Below, in pieces: positions 1 to 7,636 of a stretch of 35,202 nt of DNA. The notes beneath the pieces were generated by a model. The model was not told where the DNA came from and did no database searches. It was given only the letters and a program-made list of their open reading frames with translations. The stretch covers positions 1 through 35,202 of the forward strand of contig JAZQQZ010000008.1 of assembly GCA_045629305.1 (NCBI GenBank), in the 5' to 3' direction. This DNA is from UBA1227 sp045629305. GTDB taxonomy: Bacteria > Bacillota > Clostridia > Oscillospirales > Acutalibacteraceae. Numbering within the stretch: the stretch's first letter is position 1; every line of letters begins with the position of its first letter. Position numbers and translations under genes: made by a program.

Positions 1-278
1 TTAGGGTTTAAGAACAAAGAGAGATCAGGCTCAATAAATTCAATTTCAATTTGTTCTTGAATCCTATCCTCAAGCAAATCAGAAATTTTATCACGTATTT
101 CTTCAACCTCACAAGCTAATAGAATTTCTGATGATATTTGATAGTTAAGCCAATTTCCGGAATGAATAGTCACATCAACGTTGCACCATTCAACATCCCA
201 ATTATCAAGAGTGCTCTTTCTATAATTATTAACACGAAAATGAAATTCAATTCCAGCAAAATCTAAGTATAGCCACAT
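1..278 (-). CDS. WapI-type immunity-like protein, C-terminally cut by the window edge
   Basis: An open frame of 92 codons starts at ATG 278-276 and is still open at base 1, so the C-terminus is missing. The start is supported by an SD-like AGGTGGTGA just upstream. The product is acidic. Near the end of the visible part it carries an IEPDLSL motif, which resembles proteins annotated as WapI-family immunity proteins (protection against a WapA-like contact-dependent toxin); I recognise this by general pattern only. The gene follows a strong terminator with no clear promoter between them. Codon use is AT-rich (TTA, ATT, AAT), unlike the operon next to it, which suggests accessory DNA. Coding status is fairly sure; the family call is moderate. 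No toxin gene is visible, since the window ends here. Confidence 0.5.
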   Translation of the reverse strand, partial: MWLYLDFAGIEFHFRVNNYRKSTLDNWDVEWCNVDVTIHSGNWLNYQISSEILLACEVEEIRDKISDLLEDRIQEQIEIEFIEPDLSLFLNP

Positions 279-294
279 ATAATCACCACCTAAT

Positions 295-344
295 AAAAAA
301 GTTCCGCCTCTCGAAAAGGCGGAACTACGCGGAATACTCCGCGT
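295..344 (-). terminator. Rho-independent terminator after tRNA-Ser, preceded by a second hairpin
   Basis: Read on the minus strand, a 7-bp hairpin (arms 338-344 and 327-333, loop ATAC) directly follows the tRNA 3' end. It is followed by an 8-bp GC-rich hairpin (arms 318-325 and 301-308) ending in six Ts (300-295). The second is a classic intrinsic terminator closing the tRNA-Ser transcription unit. The first may help 3' processing of the tRNA (inference). Confidence 0.85.
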
Positions 345-350
345 TTGGCT

Positions 351-439
351 TGGCGCAGTGGGTGGGATTCGAACCCACGTCCCTCAAGGGGCATCATGAT
401 TTCGAGTCATGTCCGTTATGACCGCTTCGATACGTCTCC
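351..439 (-). tRNA. tRNA-Ser(CGA) with a mismatched acceptor stem
   Basis: An 89-nt class II tRNA. The anticodon stem CATGA/TCATG encloses loop CTCGAAA, giving anticodon CGA, which reads UCG serine codons. A long variable arm (CCC/GGG), D-loop with GG, T-arm GTGGG-TTCGAAT-CCCAC, discriminator G and encoded CCA are all present. The acceptor stem is odd: the 5' arm is GGAGACG, whose partner should read CGTCTCC, but the 3' arm reads CCACTGC, so positions 2-71, 5-68 and 6-67 do not pair. The 5' 24 nt also encode the last residues and stop of the upstream oxidoreductase gene. Identity is sure from the anticodon and class II shape; whether it is functional is uncertain. Confidence 0.85.
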
Positions 440-1807
440 ACTTTCTTCAATAATTTTATTCGCAACATACACACCAGATGCTGACGCATGTGAGAGTGAA
501 TGTGTTACGCCGGAACCATCGCCGATGACGTAGAGGCCTTTGCATACGGTTTCGAGGTCGTTATTTAGTTCTACTTCCATGTTGTAGAACTTAACCTCGA
601 CACCGTAGAGAAGGGTATCGTCATTAGCTGTGCCTGGAGCTATTTTATCGAGGGCATAAATCATCTCGATAATTCCGTCCAAGATACGCTTTGGAAGAAC
701 AAGAGATAAATCTCCTGGTGTGGCGTTGAGCGTAGGACGAACAGTGCCCTCGTCGATTCTCTTCTGCGTGGATCTTCTTCCACGCTCGAGATCGCCAAAG
801 CGCTGTACGATAACGCCACCACCGAGCATGTTGGAAAGTCTTGCAATAGACTCACCATATCCATTTGAATCTTTAAAAGGTACAGAGAAATGCTTGGATA
901 CAAGAAGAGCAAAATTGGTATTCTCTGTATGCTTCGCAGGGTCCTCGTATGAGTGACCATTAACCGTGACGATACCATTGGTGTTCTCATTTACAACAAC
1001 ACCATATGGATTCATACAGAATGTTCTTACCTTGTCTTCGAACTTCTCTGTCTGATATACAATTTTGGACTCGTAGAGTTCATCTGTTAGGTGCTTGAAA
1101 AGCACTGCTGGAAGCTCTACACGAACACCGAGATCAACTCGGCTTGAGTTGGTCTCAATGCCAAGATCGTCGCAGACCTGCTCCATCCACTTTGAGCCAG
1201 AACGGCCGACAGAGATAATGCATTTGTCGCATTCCACTTCACTATCTTTTGTGAAAACTTTATAGCCAGTGTCTGTCTTTTCAAGTTTCTGAACTGGTCT
1301 ATGGAAGAAGAAAGCAACCTTGTCCGAGAGATAGTTGTAAAGATTCTCGAGAACAACATAGTTGATATCTGTGCCGAGATGACGAACTGATGCATCAAGA
1401 AGTGTGAGCTTATTCTGCATGCAGATAGTCTTAAGTTCGGTGCCTGCGGTCGAATACATCTTAGTGCCCGCTCCACCGAAATCAACATTTATCTTATCCA
1501 CATACTCCATGAGTTCAATTGCTTTCTCACGGCCTATATACTCATAAAGTGTGCCACCAAAATCATTTGTTATATTGTACTTGCCATCTGAGAATGCTCC
1601 GGCACCGCCGAATCCATTCATAATTGCACAAGTATGGCAATTGATGCAAGATTTAACGCTTACGCCATCAATTGGGCACTTACGCTTCTCAAGAGGATAA
1701 CCAGCCTCGAAGACTGCCACCTTAAGGCTCTGTGCCTTCTTCGCAAATTCATATGCTGAAAAGATTCCTCCAGGACCTGCGCCAATTATTACTACATCGT
1801 ATTTCAT
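416..1807 (-). CDS. FAD-dependent dehydrogenase (COG2509-like)
   Basis: 463 aa. The N-terminus has a dinucleotide-binding beta-alpha-beta motif (IIGAGPGGIFSAYEF, residues 7-21). It is followed by a cysteine-containing stretch (CINCHTC) and the FGGAGAFSDGK segment typical of uncharacterised FAD-dependent dehydrogenases. The C-terminus has the second FAD contact (IGDGSGVTHSLSHASASG). The enzyme is probably a cytosolic flavoprotein oxidoreductase with unknown substrate. The start has AAGGAAG as SD. It is the last protein gene of a tightly spaced minus-strand operon (10 nt after the hydroxyacid dehydrogenase). Its stop codon TAA (418-416) lies inside the D-loop of tRNA-Ser, so the last seven residues (GDVSKRS) are encoded by tRNA sequence. 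Family call strong, specific reaction unknown. Confidence 0.85.
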   Translation of the reverse strand: MKYDVVIIGAGPGGIFSAYEFAKKAQSLKVAVFEAGYPLEKRKCPIDGVSVKSCINCHTCAIMNGFGGAGAFSDGKYNITNDFGGTLYEYIGREKAIELMEYVDKINVDFGGAGTKMYSTAGTELKTICMQNKLTLLDASVRHLGTDINYVVLENLYNYLSDKVAFFFHRPVQKLEKTDTGYKVFTKDSEVECDKCIISVGRSGSKWMEQVCDDLGIETNSSRVDLGVRVELPAVLFKHLTDELYESKIVYQTEKFEDKVRTFCMNPYGVVVNENTNGIVTVNGHSYEDPAKHTENTNFALLVSKHFSVPFKDSNGYGESIARLSNMLGGGVIVQRFGDLERGRRSTQKRIDEGTVRPTLNATPGDLSLVLPKRILDGIIEMIYALDKIAPGTANDDTLLYGVEVKFYNMEVELNNDLETVCKGLYVIGDGSGVTHSLSHASASGVYVANKIIEESGDVSKRS

Positions 1808-1817
1808 AATATCTTCC

Positions 1818-2846
1818 TTAGAAATTTGTTACTGTATTGATTGGCTTTCCATCTTGGAATGCCTTGTAGTTCTTAATTACCTCGTTCACAAGACGCTGTC
1901 TTGTGGACTTTGGAGCCCATGCAACATGCGGAGTGATGATGCAGTTTTCTGCATCCATAAGTTTACAACCCGCTTGCATTGGTTCCTCATCAAGAACATC
2001 TACTGCTGCGCCGGACAATTTGCCGCTCTTGAGCGCTGCGACAAGAGCTCCCTCGTCGACGATTGGTCCGCGCGCAGTATTGATGAGAAACGCACCGTTT
2101 CTCATCTTAGAAATAGTCTCTGCATTAAAGAGATGACGTGATTCGTCATTGAGTGGACAATGAATTGAAACAATGTCCGAATGACGAAGCAGATTATCAA
2201 AAGTTACGTAAGTGATATATTTATCTGCATGATTGATGAAGCCCTCAAGCTCGGTATTGCTACCCATCTCCTTGGACTTCTCATATGATCTTGTATTTAC
2301 GAGTACTGTCATGCCGAAGGCATCGGCAATCTTCGCAACGGCCTTACCTATCTTGCCGTATCCGACAAGACCGATTGTCTTGCCCTGGAGCTCATCTGTT
2401 GAAAATACAAATGGTGCAAATGTATCAGCTGTAATCCAACCACCGTCATGTACAAATTTATTGTAATCTGAGACCCTGGAATAGTGTTCCAAAATATATG
2501 CAAATGCTTGCTGCGCAACAGCGCTTGTAGAATATGTTGGGACATTGGTAACGGTAATGCCGTGGGCATTACAATACTCAATGTCTATATTGTTGTAGCC
2601 TGTTGCGCACTCACCGATATACTTAAGATTCTTAGCATCTTTGATAAGATCCTCATTTACCTGAATCTTATTTACGAAGAGCGCATCAGCATCACGGAGT
2701 GCCTCTTTGAGCTCATCATATGATGCATGATCAAGGTTCTCCACATGTCCATAATCAGAGAAAACAGAGAGGTCAACATCACCTGTTGTAAGGGTATGTG
2801 CCTCTGGCATAACTATTTTGAAATTAGGTATTACTTTCTCTTCCAT
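1818..2846 (-). CDS. D-2-hydroxyacid dehydrogenase (glycerate/hydroxypyruvate-type)
   Basis: 342 aa, the usual length for NAD-dependent D-isomer 2-hydroxyacid dehydrogenases. The NAD-binding Rossmann motif is GLVGYGKIGKAV (about residues 159-170). The family signature with catalytic arginine is INTARGPIVDEGAL, the catalytic glutamate lies in DVLDEEP and the catalytic histidine in ITPHVAWAP. It should reduce 2-oxo acids (hydroxypyruvate, glyoxylate or similar) with NADH in the cytosol; the substrate cannot be read from sequence. Start ATG has a strong AGGAGGT SD. It sits 9 nt after the cation transporter and 10 nt before the FAD dehydrogenase, in one operon. Confidence 0.88.
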   Translation of the reverse strand: MEEKVIPNFKIVMPEAHTLTTGDVDLSVFSDYGHVENLDHASYDELKEALRDADALFVNKIQVNEDLIKDAKNLKYIGECATGYNNIDIEYCNAHGITVTNVPTYSTSAVAQQAFAYILEHYSRVSDYNKFVHDGGWITADTFAPFVFSTDELQGKTIGLVGYGKIGKAVAKIADAFGMTVLVNTRSYEKSKEMGSNTELEGFINHADKYITYVTFDNLLRHSDIVSIHCPLNDESRHLFNAETISKMRNGAFLINTARGPIVDEGALVAALKSGKLSGAAVDVLDEEPMQAGCKLMDAENCIITPHVAWAPKSTRQRLVNEVIKNYKAFQDGKPINTVTNF

Positions 2847-2855
2847 AGTTACCTC

Positions 2856-4022
2856 CTATATGTATGACTGCTCAACATGCATAACCGCAAAACAACCCTC
2901 GCATCTTGACTCAACGAGCTCTTTAAGTTCTGCATTTACAACTTCATTAGTCTTTCCATATTTTGCTGGAACTACTACATCGAAAAGAAGATTGGTATGA
3001 GTCTCACCTGGCACCATACGGAAATCATGGAAGGAAAGAACTTCATCATATTCCTTGATGATACCTTTGATTTTTTCTTTCATAGCTGTGACACGCTCAT
3101 CATTTACAACGACAGGGTCCATATGAATTGTTGGTTCACATCCAATTTCTCTACGAAGTTCAAATTCAGCATTATCAATCTCATCATGAAGAATAAATAT
3201 ATCTAAATCACCTGGCACCTCGGCATGAAGAGATACGAAAAGACGACCTGGGCCGTAATCGTGAATGATGAAATCATGAATACCTACAACATGCTCTTGA
3301 GACATTACAATATCTTCAATCTGCTTTACAAGCTCTGGTTCCGGTGCCTGACCGAGGAGCGGAGCTACTGTATCTCTTACCGATTCAATACCAGTCTTTA
3401 AAATGAGAACTGCTACAAGAATACCTGCATAAGCATCTATATTAATATCGAAAAGTTTATATACGATCATTGAAAGAAGAACAACAAATGTTGAGATTGT
3501 ATCTGAAAGTGAGTCAGCTGCAACTGCAGCCATAGCAGCAGAATCAATCTTCTTACCAACGCCCTTATTATAGATTGCCATATAAACTTTGATAAGAATG
3601 GCAGCGACCATTATGCCCCCTGCAAGGAGACTTGGAACAATTGGTTCTGGATTGAACACCTTAATTACAGACGACTTTAAAAGTTCAAATCCCATCACAA
3701 GAATGAGGGCTGAAACTGCAAGTCCTGAAAGATATTCGATTCTTCCATGACCAAATGGATGGTTAAGGTCTGGTTTCTTGCCTGCAAGGCGGAAACCGAG
3801 CAATGTAATTATTGATGATGCAGCATCTGACAAGTTGTTAAATGCATCTGCTGTGATAGATACAGACTTTGCAATTGTACCTGCTATAAATTTACCTGCG
3901 AACATTAAGATGTTGAGGAAAATTCCAACAATGCTACATAAGGTACCATAAGCCCTGCGGACTGCAGGGCTTAGGTAATTCGTTCTATCTTTAATAAAAA
4001 TTTTAGAAAGTAATGTTACCAA
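2856..4022 (-). CDS. Cation diffusion facilitator (CDF) family metal efflux transporter
   Basis: 388 aa integral membrane protein. The N-terminal half has about six membrane segments with CDF signatures: FNNLSDAASS in TM2, HPFGHGRIEYLSG in the following loop, and AADSLSDT in TM5, which supply the Asp/His metal ligands. The C-terminal part (after about residue 210) is the soluble ferredoxin-like dimerisation domain. It is predicted to export divalent metal (Zn, Mn or Fe) by proton exchange; the metal is not assignable by eye. The only start compatible with the SD (AGGTGAG) is TTG at 4022. The SD contains the stop codon of the upstream gene, so translation is probably coupled. Confidence 0.88.
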   Translation of the reverse strand: MVTLLSKIFIKDRTNYLSPAVRRAYGTLCSIVGIFLNILMFAGKFIAGTIAKSVSITADAFNNLSDAASSIITLLGFRLAGKKPDLNHPFGHGRIEYLSGLAVSALILVMGFELLKSSVIKVFNPEPIVPSLLAGGIMVAAILIKVYMAIYNKGVGKKIDSAAMAAVAADSLSDTISTFVVLLSMIVYKLFDINIDAYAGILVAVLILKTGIESVRDTVAPLLGQAPEPELVKQIEDIVMSQEHVVGIHDFIIHDYGPGRLFVSLHAEVPGDLDIFILHDEIDNAEFELRREIGCEPTIHMDPVVVNDERVTAMKEKIKGIIKEYDEVLSFHDFRMVPGETHTNLLFDVVVPAKYGKTNEVVNAELKELVESRCEGCFAVMHVEQSYI

Positions 4023-4032
4023 TGTCGCTCAC

Positions 4033-4974
4033 CTAAAACTTGAGGGATCCTGAAACACCCATAAGTGCACCAGGGTAAGCCTCTTGTATTTTAATTTCTT
4101 CAACGAATTTGATACCGTACTTTTCGCCACTGGACATATTAAGTTGCATATCACCATAAACGCGTTTGCCTATGATAACAGCTGCAAGGCCGTTATCATT
4201 TGCTGCATTTTTCGCAGCAGAAATGAGTTGCATTACAACGCCGTTCTTAAACTCACCCTCATCAACGGTAAGGGATCTTATGAAAAGAGCAACTGTCTGC
4301 ATGCCTGTAGGGCCTTCAATAATCACCTTGCAAGTCTCTGCCGAGCCAGCAAGTTTCTCATTGAGATATGCCTCGAATTTCTTATCTGTTAACGACTTCT
4401 CTCCTGCGACACACTTAACTTCAAGGAAAGGTGCTGGACCAGACTCTTCGCCATTGCTCTTATTCTGAGCGGCAGCCTGCTCAGCAGTGATACCCTCTGC
4501 CTCCTGTGCTTTAAGTGCCATCTCAATCTCGTCACCGATATCGAAATTAATTCCAGCCATCTTAGCGTTATAATCATTTACACGCTTCTCGGTCAAGAAG
4601 TAGTCGCCGACGCCGATAAGACCTGAGAATAGAACAAACTCAAGTAAGAAGAACAAGAAATTAGGCGTATTCGCGTTAGTCATAGGGTCAAGTCTCGCTG
4701 CAAGACCAGAGAGAGAATAAATAATTGTAATTGATGTAAGGAAGGCACCGAAAAGAAGACCCTCGATGATAACCATCTTAAGTCTTGCTTTCTTAGCTGC
4801 ATCGTCCTGGGTTACAGGAATAGGCTTCGAGAAGATGTTGACCGGTTTCTTAACTTTAGAAGTGTCAACCTCTTCCTCCTTAGGTGAATTGAAAATTGCT
4901 CCAATCACTTCGTTTACATCTATATCTTTTTTATCTGTTTCAACGGATGTCTCATTTTTAATTTCTTCAGGCAT
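4033..4974 (-). CDS. Hypothetical membrane protein with two transmembrane segments
   Basis: 313 aa; I do not recognise the family. The first 60 residues are charged and likely cytosolic. Two hydrophobic stretches follow (about 66-92 and 105-126). After that comes a 185-residue soluble region rich in Glu/Lys with a predicted mixed alpha/beta pattern, ending in GVSGSLKF. There is no signal peptide. It is the first gene of a four-gene operon with the CDF transporter, hydroxyacid dehydrogenase and FAD dehydrogenase, and starts after a good SD (AAGGAGGT). A TTGTAA-17-TAAAAT promoter lies upstream. Coding is certain from the operon structure; function is unknown. Confidence 0.75.
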   Translation of the reverse strand: MPEEIKNETSVETDKKDIDVNEVIGAIFNSPKEEEVDTSKVKKPVNIFSKPIPVTQDDAAKKARLKMVIIEGLLFGAFLTSITIIYSLSGLAARLDPMTNANTPNFLFFLLEFVLFSGLIGVGDYFLTEKRVNDYNAKMAGINFDIGDEIEMALKAQEAEGITAEQAAAQNKSNGEESGPAPFLEVKCVAGEKSLTDKKFEAYLNEKLAGSAETCKVIIEGPTGMQTVALFIRSLTVDEGEFKNGVVMQLISAAKNAANDNGLAAVIIGKRVYGDMQLNMSSGEKYGIKFVEEIKIQEAYPGALMGVSGSLKF

Positions 4975-5013
4975 AAAATTACCTCCTTACCAAATGTGAC
5001 AAATACACAATTT

Positions 5014-5042
5014 ATTTTACTATATAATGTAATTATTTACAA
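5014..5042 (-). promoter_or_regulatory. Predicted sigma-A promoter of the minus-strand operon
   Basis: On the minus strand, -35 TTGTAA (5042-5037), 17-nt spacer, -10 TAAAAT (5019-5014). It lies 40 nt upstream of the start of the unknown membrane protein and back to back with the obgE promoter. Confidence 0.6.
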
Positions 5043-5048
5043 CAGTAT

Positions 5049-5077
5049 TTGACTTTATAGTATTTATAAACTAATAT
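5049..5077 (+). promoter_or_regulatory. Predicted sigma-A promoter of obgE
   Basis: -35 TTGACT (5049-5054), 17-nt spacer, -10 TAATAT (5072-5077). The expected transcription start is about 5084, only a few bases before the ATGATG start of obgE, which implies a leaderless or nearly leaderless transcript. Confidence 0.7.
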
Positions 5078-5089
5078 GTTTTTATTATG

Positions 5090-6364
5090 ATGTTTGTAGA
5101 TATTGCTAAAATTAAAATCAAAGCTGGAAATGGCGGCAATGGCGCAGTTGCATTTCACCGCGAAAAATATGTTGCTGCTGGAGGCCCAGACGGTGGAGAC
5201 GGCGGTCGTGGCGGTAACATAATCTTTCGCGTGAACACGAACCTCGCCACCCTAGCCGATTTCCGTTACAAAAAGAAATATACAGCCAAAAATGGTGAAG
5301 ATGGTAGAGGCTCCCGCTGCAACGGTAAGAAGGGTGAGGACCTCTATATTGACGTGCCTCGTGGCACTATAATTCGTGAGGTGGAGAGTGGTTGCATAAT
5401 CGCAGATATGTCCACCGACGACGAATTCATAGCCGCCCACGGCGGAAAAGGCGGTTGGGGTAACACCCATTTTGCAACCCCTACCCGCCAGGTGCCACGC
5501 TTCGCCAAAAACGGCATGCCTGGAGAAGAATGGGAAGTTCAACTTGAACTTAAACTTCTCGCCGATGTCGGCCTGCTCGGTTTCCCAAATGTTGGAAAAT
5601 CAACACTTATCTCAGTTGTATCTGAGGCAAAGCCGATAATTGGCAACTACCATTTCACAACAATTACACCGGTACTCGGTGTTGTATCTATGGGTGAAGG
5701 CTCATCATTTGTAATGGCCGACATCCCAGGCCTTATCGAAGGTGCATCAGACGGCATAGGTCTCGGACATGAGTTCCTACGTCATGTCGAGAGATGCCGT
5801 ATGCTTGTCCATATCGTAGATGTGGCCGGCTCCGAAGGTCGTGATCCGATTGAAGATTTTGAGGCTCTCAATAAAGAGCTTAAAAAGTTCAATCCGGATA
5901 TGATGGACCTTCCACAGATTGTCGCCGGCAACAAAACAGATATGGCATCGCCTGAGCAGATTGAAAGATTCAAATCCTATATTGAAGACAAGGGATATGA
6001 ATATTTCAACATCTGTGCTCCTATTCTTGAAGGCACAACAGAACTTATAAATGCCGTAGCTGCGAAACTCGCAACCCTCCCTCCTATCAAACGATATGAG
6101 GCCGAGGAGATACCAATCGAGGTGCTTGAAAAGAAACAGCAGAATCACGGATTTAAGATTACAGTTGAGGATGATGTATTCATCATTGAAGCCGAGTGGC
6201 TTCCAGCGATTCTTCAGAAGATTGACTTCGATGATTATGAGAGTCTTCAATATCTTCAGCGTGTACTTGTCTCAAGCGGTATCGAAGCCGAGCTTCAGAA
6301 TCGTGGCATCAAAGAGGGCGATACTGTAAGCATTTACGATATTGAATTCGACTATGTACCTTAA
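5090..6364 (+). CDS. obgE: Obg-family GTPase ObgE/CgtA
   Basis: 424 aa from the second of two adjacent ATGs (5087 and 5090); the second is chosen because the family begins MFVD. Domains: glycine-rich Obg fold (residues 1-158, with GGPDGGDGGRGG), the G domain with P-loop GFPNVGKST, switch/G3 DIPGLIEGASDGIGLGHEFL and G4 NKTD, then a C-terminal OCT domain (about residues 340-424). Obg binds the 50S subunit and acts in ribosome maturation and the stringent response. No Shine-Dalgarno precedes the start, and the promoter sits so close that the mRNA is predicted leaderless. It is followed after 9 nt by mrnC, so the two are co-transcribed. Confidence 0.97.
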   Translation: MFVDIAKIKIKAGNGGNGAVAFHREKYVAAGGPDGGDGGRGGNIIFRVNTNLATLADFRYKKKYTAKNGEDGRGSRCNGKKGEDLYIDVPRGTIIREVESGCIIADMSTDDEFIAAHGGKGGWGNTHFATPTRQVPRFAKNGMPGEEWEVQLELKLLADVGLLGFPNVGKSTLISVVSEAKPIIGNYHFTTITPVLGVVSMGEGSSFVMADIPGLIEGASDGIGLGHEFLRHVERCRMLVHIVDVAGSEGRDPIEDFEALNKELKKFNPDMMDLPQIVAGNKTDMASPEQIERFKSYIEDKGYEYFNICAPILEGTTELINAVAAKLATLPPIKRYEAEEIPIEVLEKKQQNHGFKITVEDDVFIIEAEWLPAILQKIDFDDYESLQYLQRVLVSSGIEAELQNRGIKEGDTVSIYDIEFDYVP

Positions 6365-6373
6365 GGAGAATGT

Positions 6374-6748
6374 ATGAATCAGACAAGCCCACTTACTCTC
6401 GCCTTCATAGGCGACAGTGTATTTGAACTTATGGTGCGTGAAGCCCTCGTAAAAGAAGCAAATCGACCGACTGGCGACTTACATCAAGAAAAAGTAAAAT
6501 TTGTAAGTGCGTCAGCACAAGCAGATGCATATCGCCTAATTGAAGAGGATTTAACCGAAGAAGAAATAGAGGTCTTCAAACGTGGTAGAAATGCCCATAC
6601 CACCCACACACCTAAGAATATGACAAATGCCGATTACCATACGGCAACCGGCTTTGAAGCTCTTTTCGGATATCTCTATCTTGAAAAGAGAAACGAGCGT
6701 CTATTGGAACTTTTCAATAAAATTTGGGAGTATAGACAAAAAGATTAA
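6374..6748 (+). CDS. mrnC: Mini-ribonuclease III
   Basis: 124 aa, matching the single-domain mini-RNase III family, which lacks the double-stranded RNA-binding domain. Near the N-terminus LAFIGDSVFEL holds the RNase III signature Asp. The C-terminal ATGFEALFGYLYL holds the second catalytic acidic residue (Glu). In Bacillus this enzyme matures the 23S rRNA ends. The start ATG is preceded by AAGGAG. It sits 9 nt after obgE, consistent with a ribosome-assembly operon. The promoter of the next gene lies inside its 3' end. Confidence 0.93.
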   Translation: MNQTSPLTLAFIGDSVFELMVREALVKEANRPTGDLHQEKVKFVSASAQADAYRLIEEDLTEEEIEVFKRGRNAHTTHTPKNMTNADYHTATGFEALFGYLYLEKRNERLLELFNKIWEYRQKD

Positions 6749-6760
6749 ATGTTGTATAAT
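6733..6760 (+). promoter_or_regulatory. Predicted promoter of the YebC/TACO1-family gene
   Basis: TAGACA (6733-6738), 16-nt spacer, perfect TATAAT (6755-6760). The -35 lies within the end of mrnC, 36 nt before the next start codon, giving that gene its own promoter. Confidence 0.65.
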
Positions 6761-6795
6761 AATACAGTGAATTTTAGATAAAAGAGGTCGAAACC

Positions 6796-7545
6796 ATGTC
6801 AGGACATTCAAAATGGAGCACAATCAAACGTAAAAAAGGTGCTAACGACGCCGCAATGGCCAAGGTATTCACGAAGATTGGTCGTGAAATTGCTGTTGCA
6901 GTAAAAGAAGGTGGCGGAGATCCAGCTTCTAACTCTAAACTTAAAAACGTAATTGCGAAGGCAAAAGCTGCCAATATTCCAAATGACAACATCGAGCGTG
7001 CAATCAAGAAAGCCGCTGGTGAAGGTTCAACAGCCAACTACGAAGAGAATATCTACGAGGGTTACGGCCCATCAGGTATCGCGGTTATCGTTGAGACACT
7101 TACAGATAACAAGAACCGTACAGCAGGTAATGTTCGTCATTACTTCGATAAGTTCGGTGGCAATATGGGACAGAACGGTTGCGTATCATTCATGTTCTCA
7201 CGCTATGGCGTTCTCGCTGTAGAGAAAGAGGACGTTGATGAGGAGACACTTATGGACGCTGCTCTTGAAGCAGGCGCTATTGATTTCCTTTCAGATGACG
7301 AAGCTGTTTACGAGATTAGAACTGAAGCCAATGATTTCAGTAATGTTCGTGAGGCACTTGAAGCTGCAGGATATAACTTCGCTCTTGCAGAGGTTCAGTA
7401 CATCCCATCATCTTATACATCTCTCAGCGGAGAGGACGAATTAAAGAATATGGCCCGCATGCTTGAAATGTTCGAGGACGACGATGACGTTCAGAATGTA
7501 TGGCATAACTGGGAGAATGAAGAAGACGCAGAACAATATCTTTAA
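6796..7545 (+). CDS. YebC/PmpR (TACO1) family protein
   Basis: 249 aa, typical length. The N-terminus MSGHSKWSTIKRKKG and the following segment with AKVFTKIGREI are diagnostic of the family. GYGPSGIA and DNKNRTAGNVRHYF lie in the middle domain. The family was long annotated as transcriptional regulators; more recent work on relatives supports a role in translation at difficult proline-rich stretches. Which applies here cannot be read from sequence. SD AAGAGG. The gene ends with tandem in-frame stops TAA-TAG and a strong hairpin terminator. Confidence 0.94.
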   Translation: MSGHSKWSTIKRKKGANDAAMAKVFTKIGREIAVAVKEGGGDPASNSKLKNVIAKAKAANIPNDNIERAIKKAAGEGSTANYEENIYEGYGPSGIAVIVETLTDNKNRTAGNVRHYFDKFGGNMGQNGCVSFMFSRYGVLAVEKEDVDEETLMDAALEAGAIDFLSDDEAVYEIRTEANDFSNVREALEAAGYNFALAEVQYIPSSYTSLSGEDELKNMARMLEMFEDDDDVQNVWHNWENEEDAEQYL

Positions 7546-7554
7546 TAGATAAAA

Positions 7555-7590
7555 CAAGAGCCGTGGCTTTCGCCACGGCTCTTGCTTTGT
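7555..7590 (+). terminator. Terminator after the YebC/TACO1-family gene
   Basis: A 13-bp perfect stem (7555-7567 with 7572-7584), loop TTTC, followed by the modest T-rich tail CTTTGT. On the opposite strand the tail is TTTT-containing, so it may also stop transcripts of the small minus-strand gene. Confidence 0.8.
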
Positions 7591-7636
7591 CTAGGGAACT
7601 ATTTATCTGAGGGAATGGGAGCACCTCAGTTGACAA

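Noticed and set aside
4975..5086. Riboswitch or leader regulation upstream of obgE
   Set aside because: The promoter is too close to the start codon to leave room for a leader, and no conserved riboswitch core was seen.
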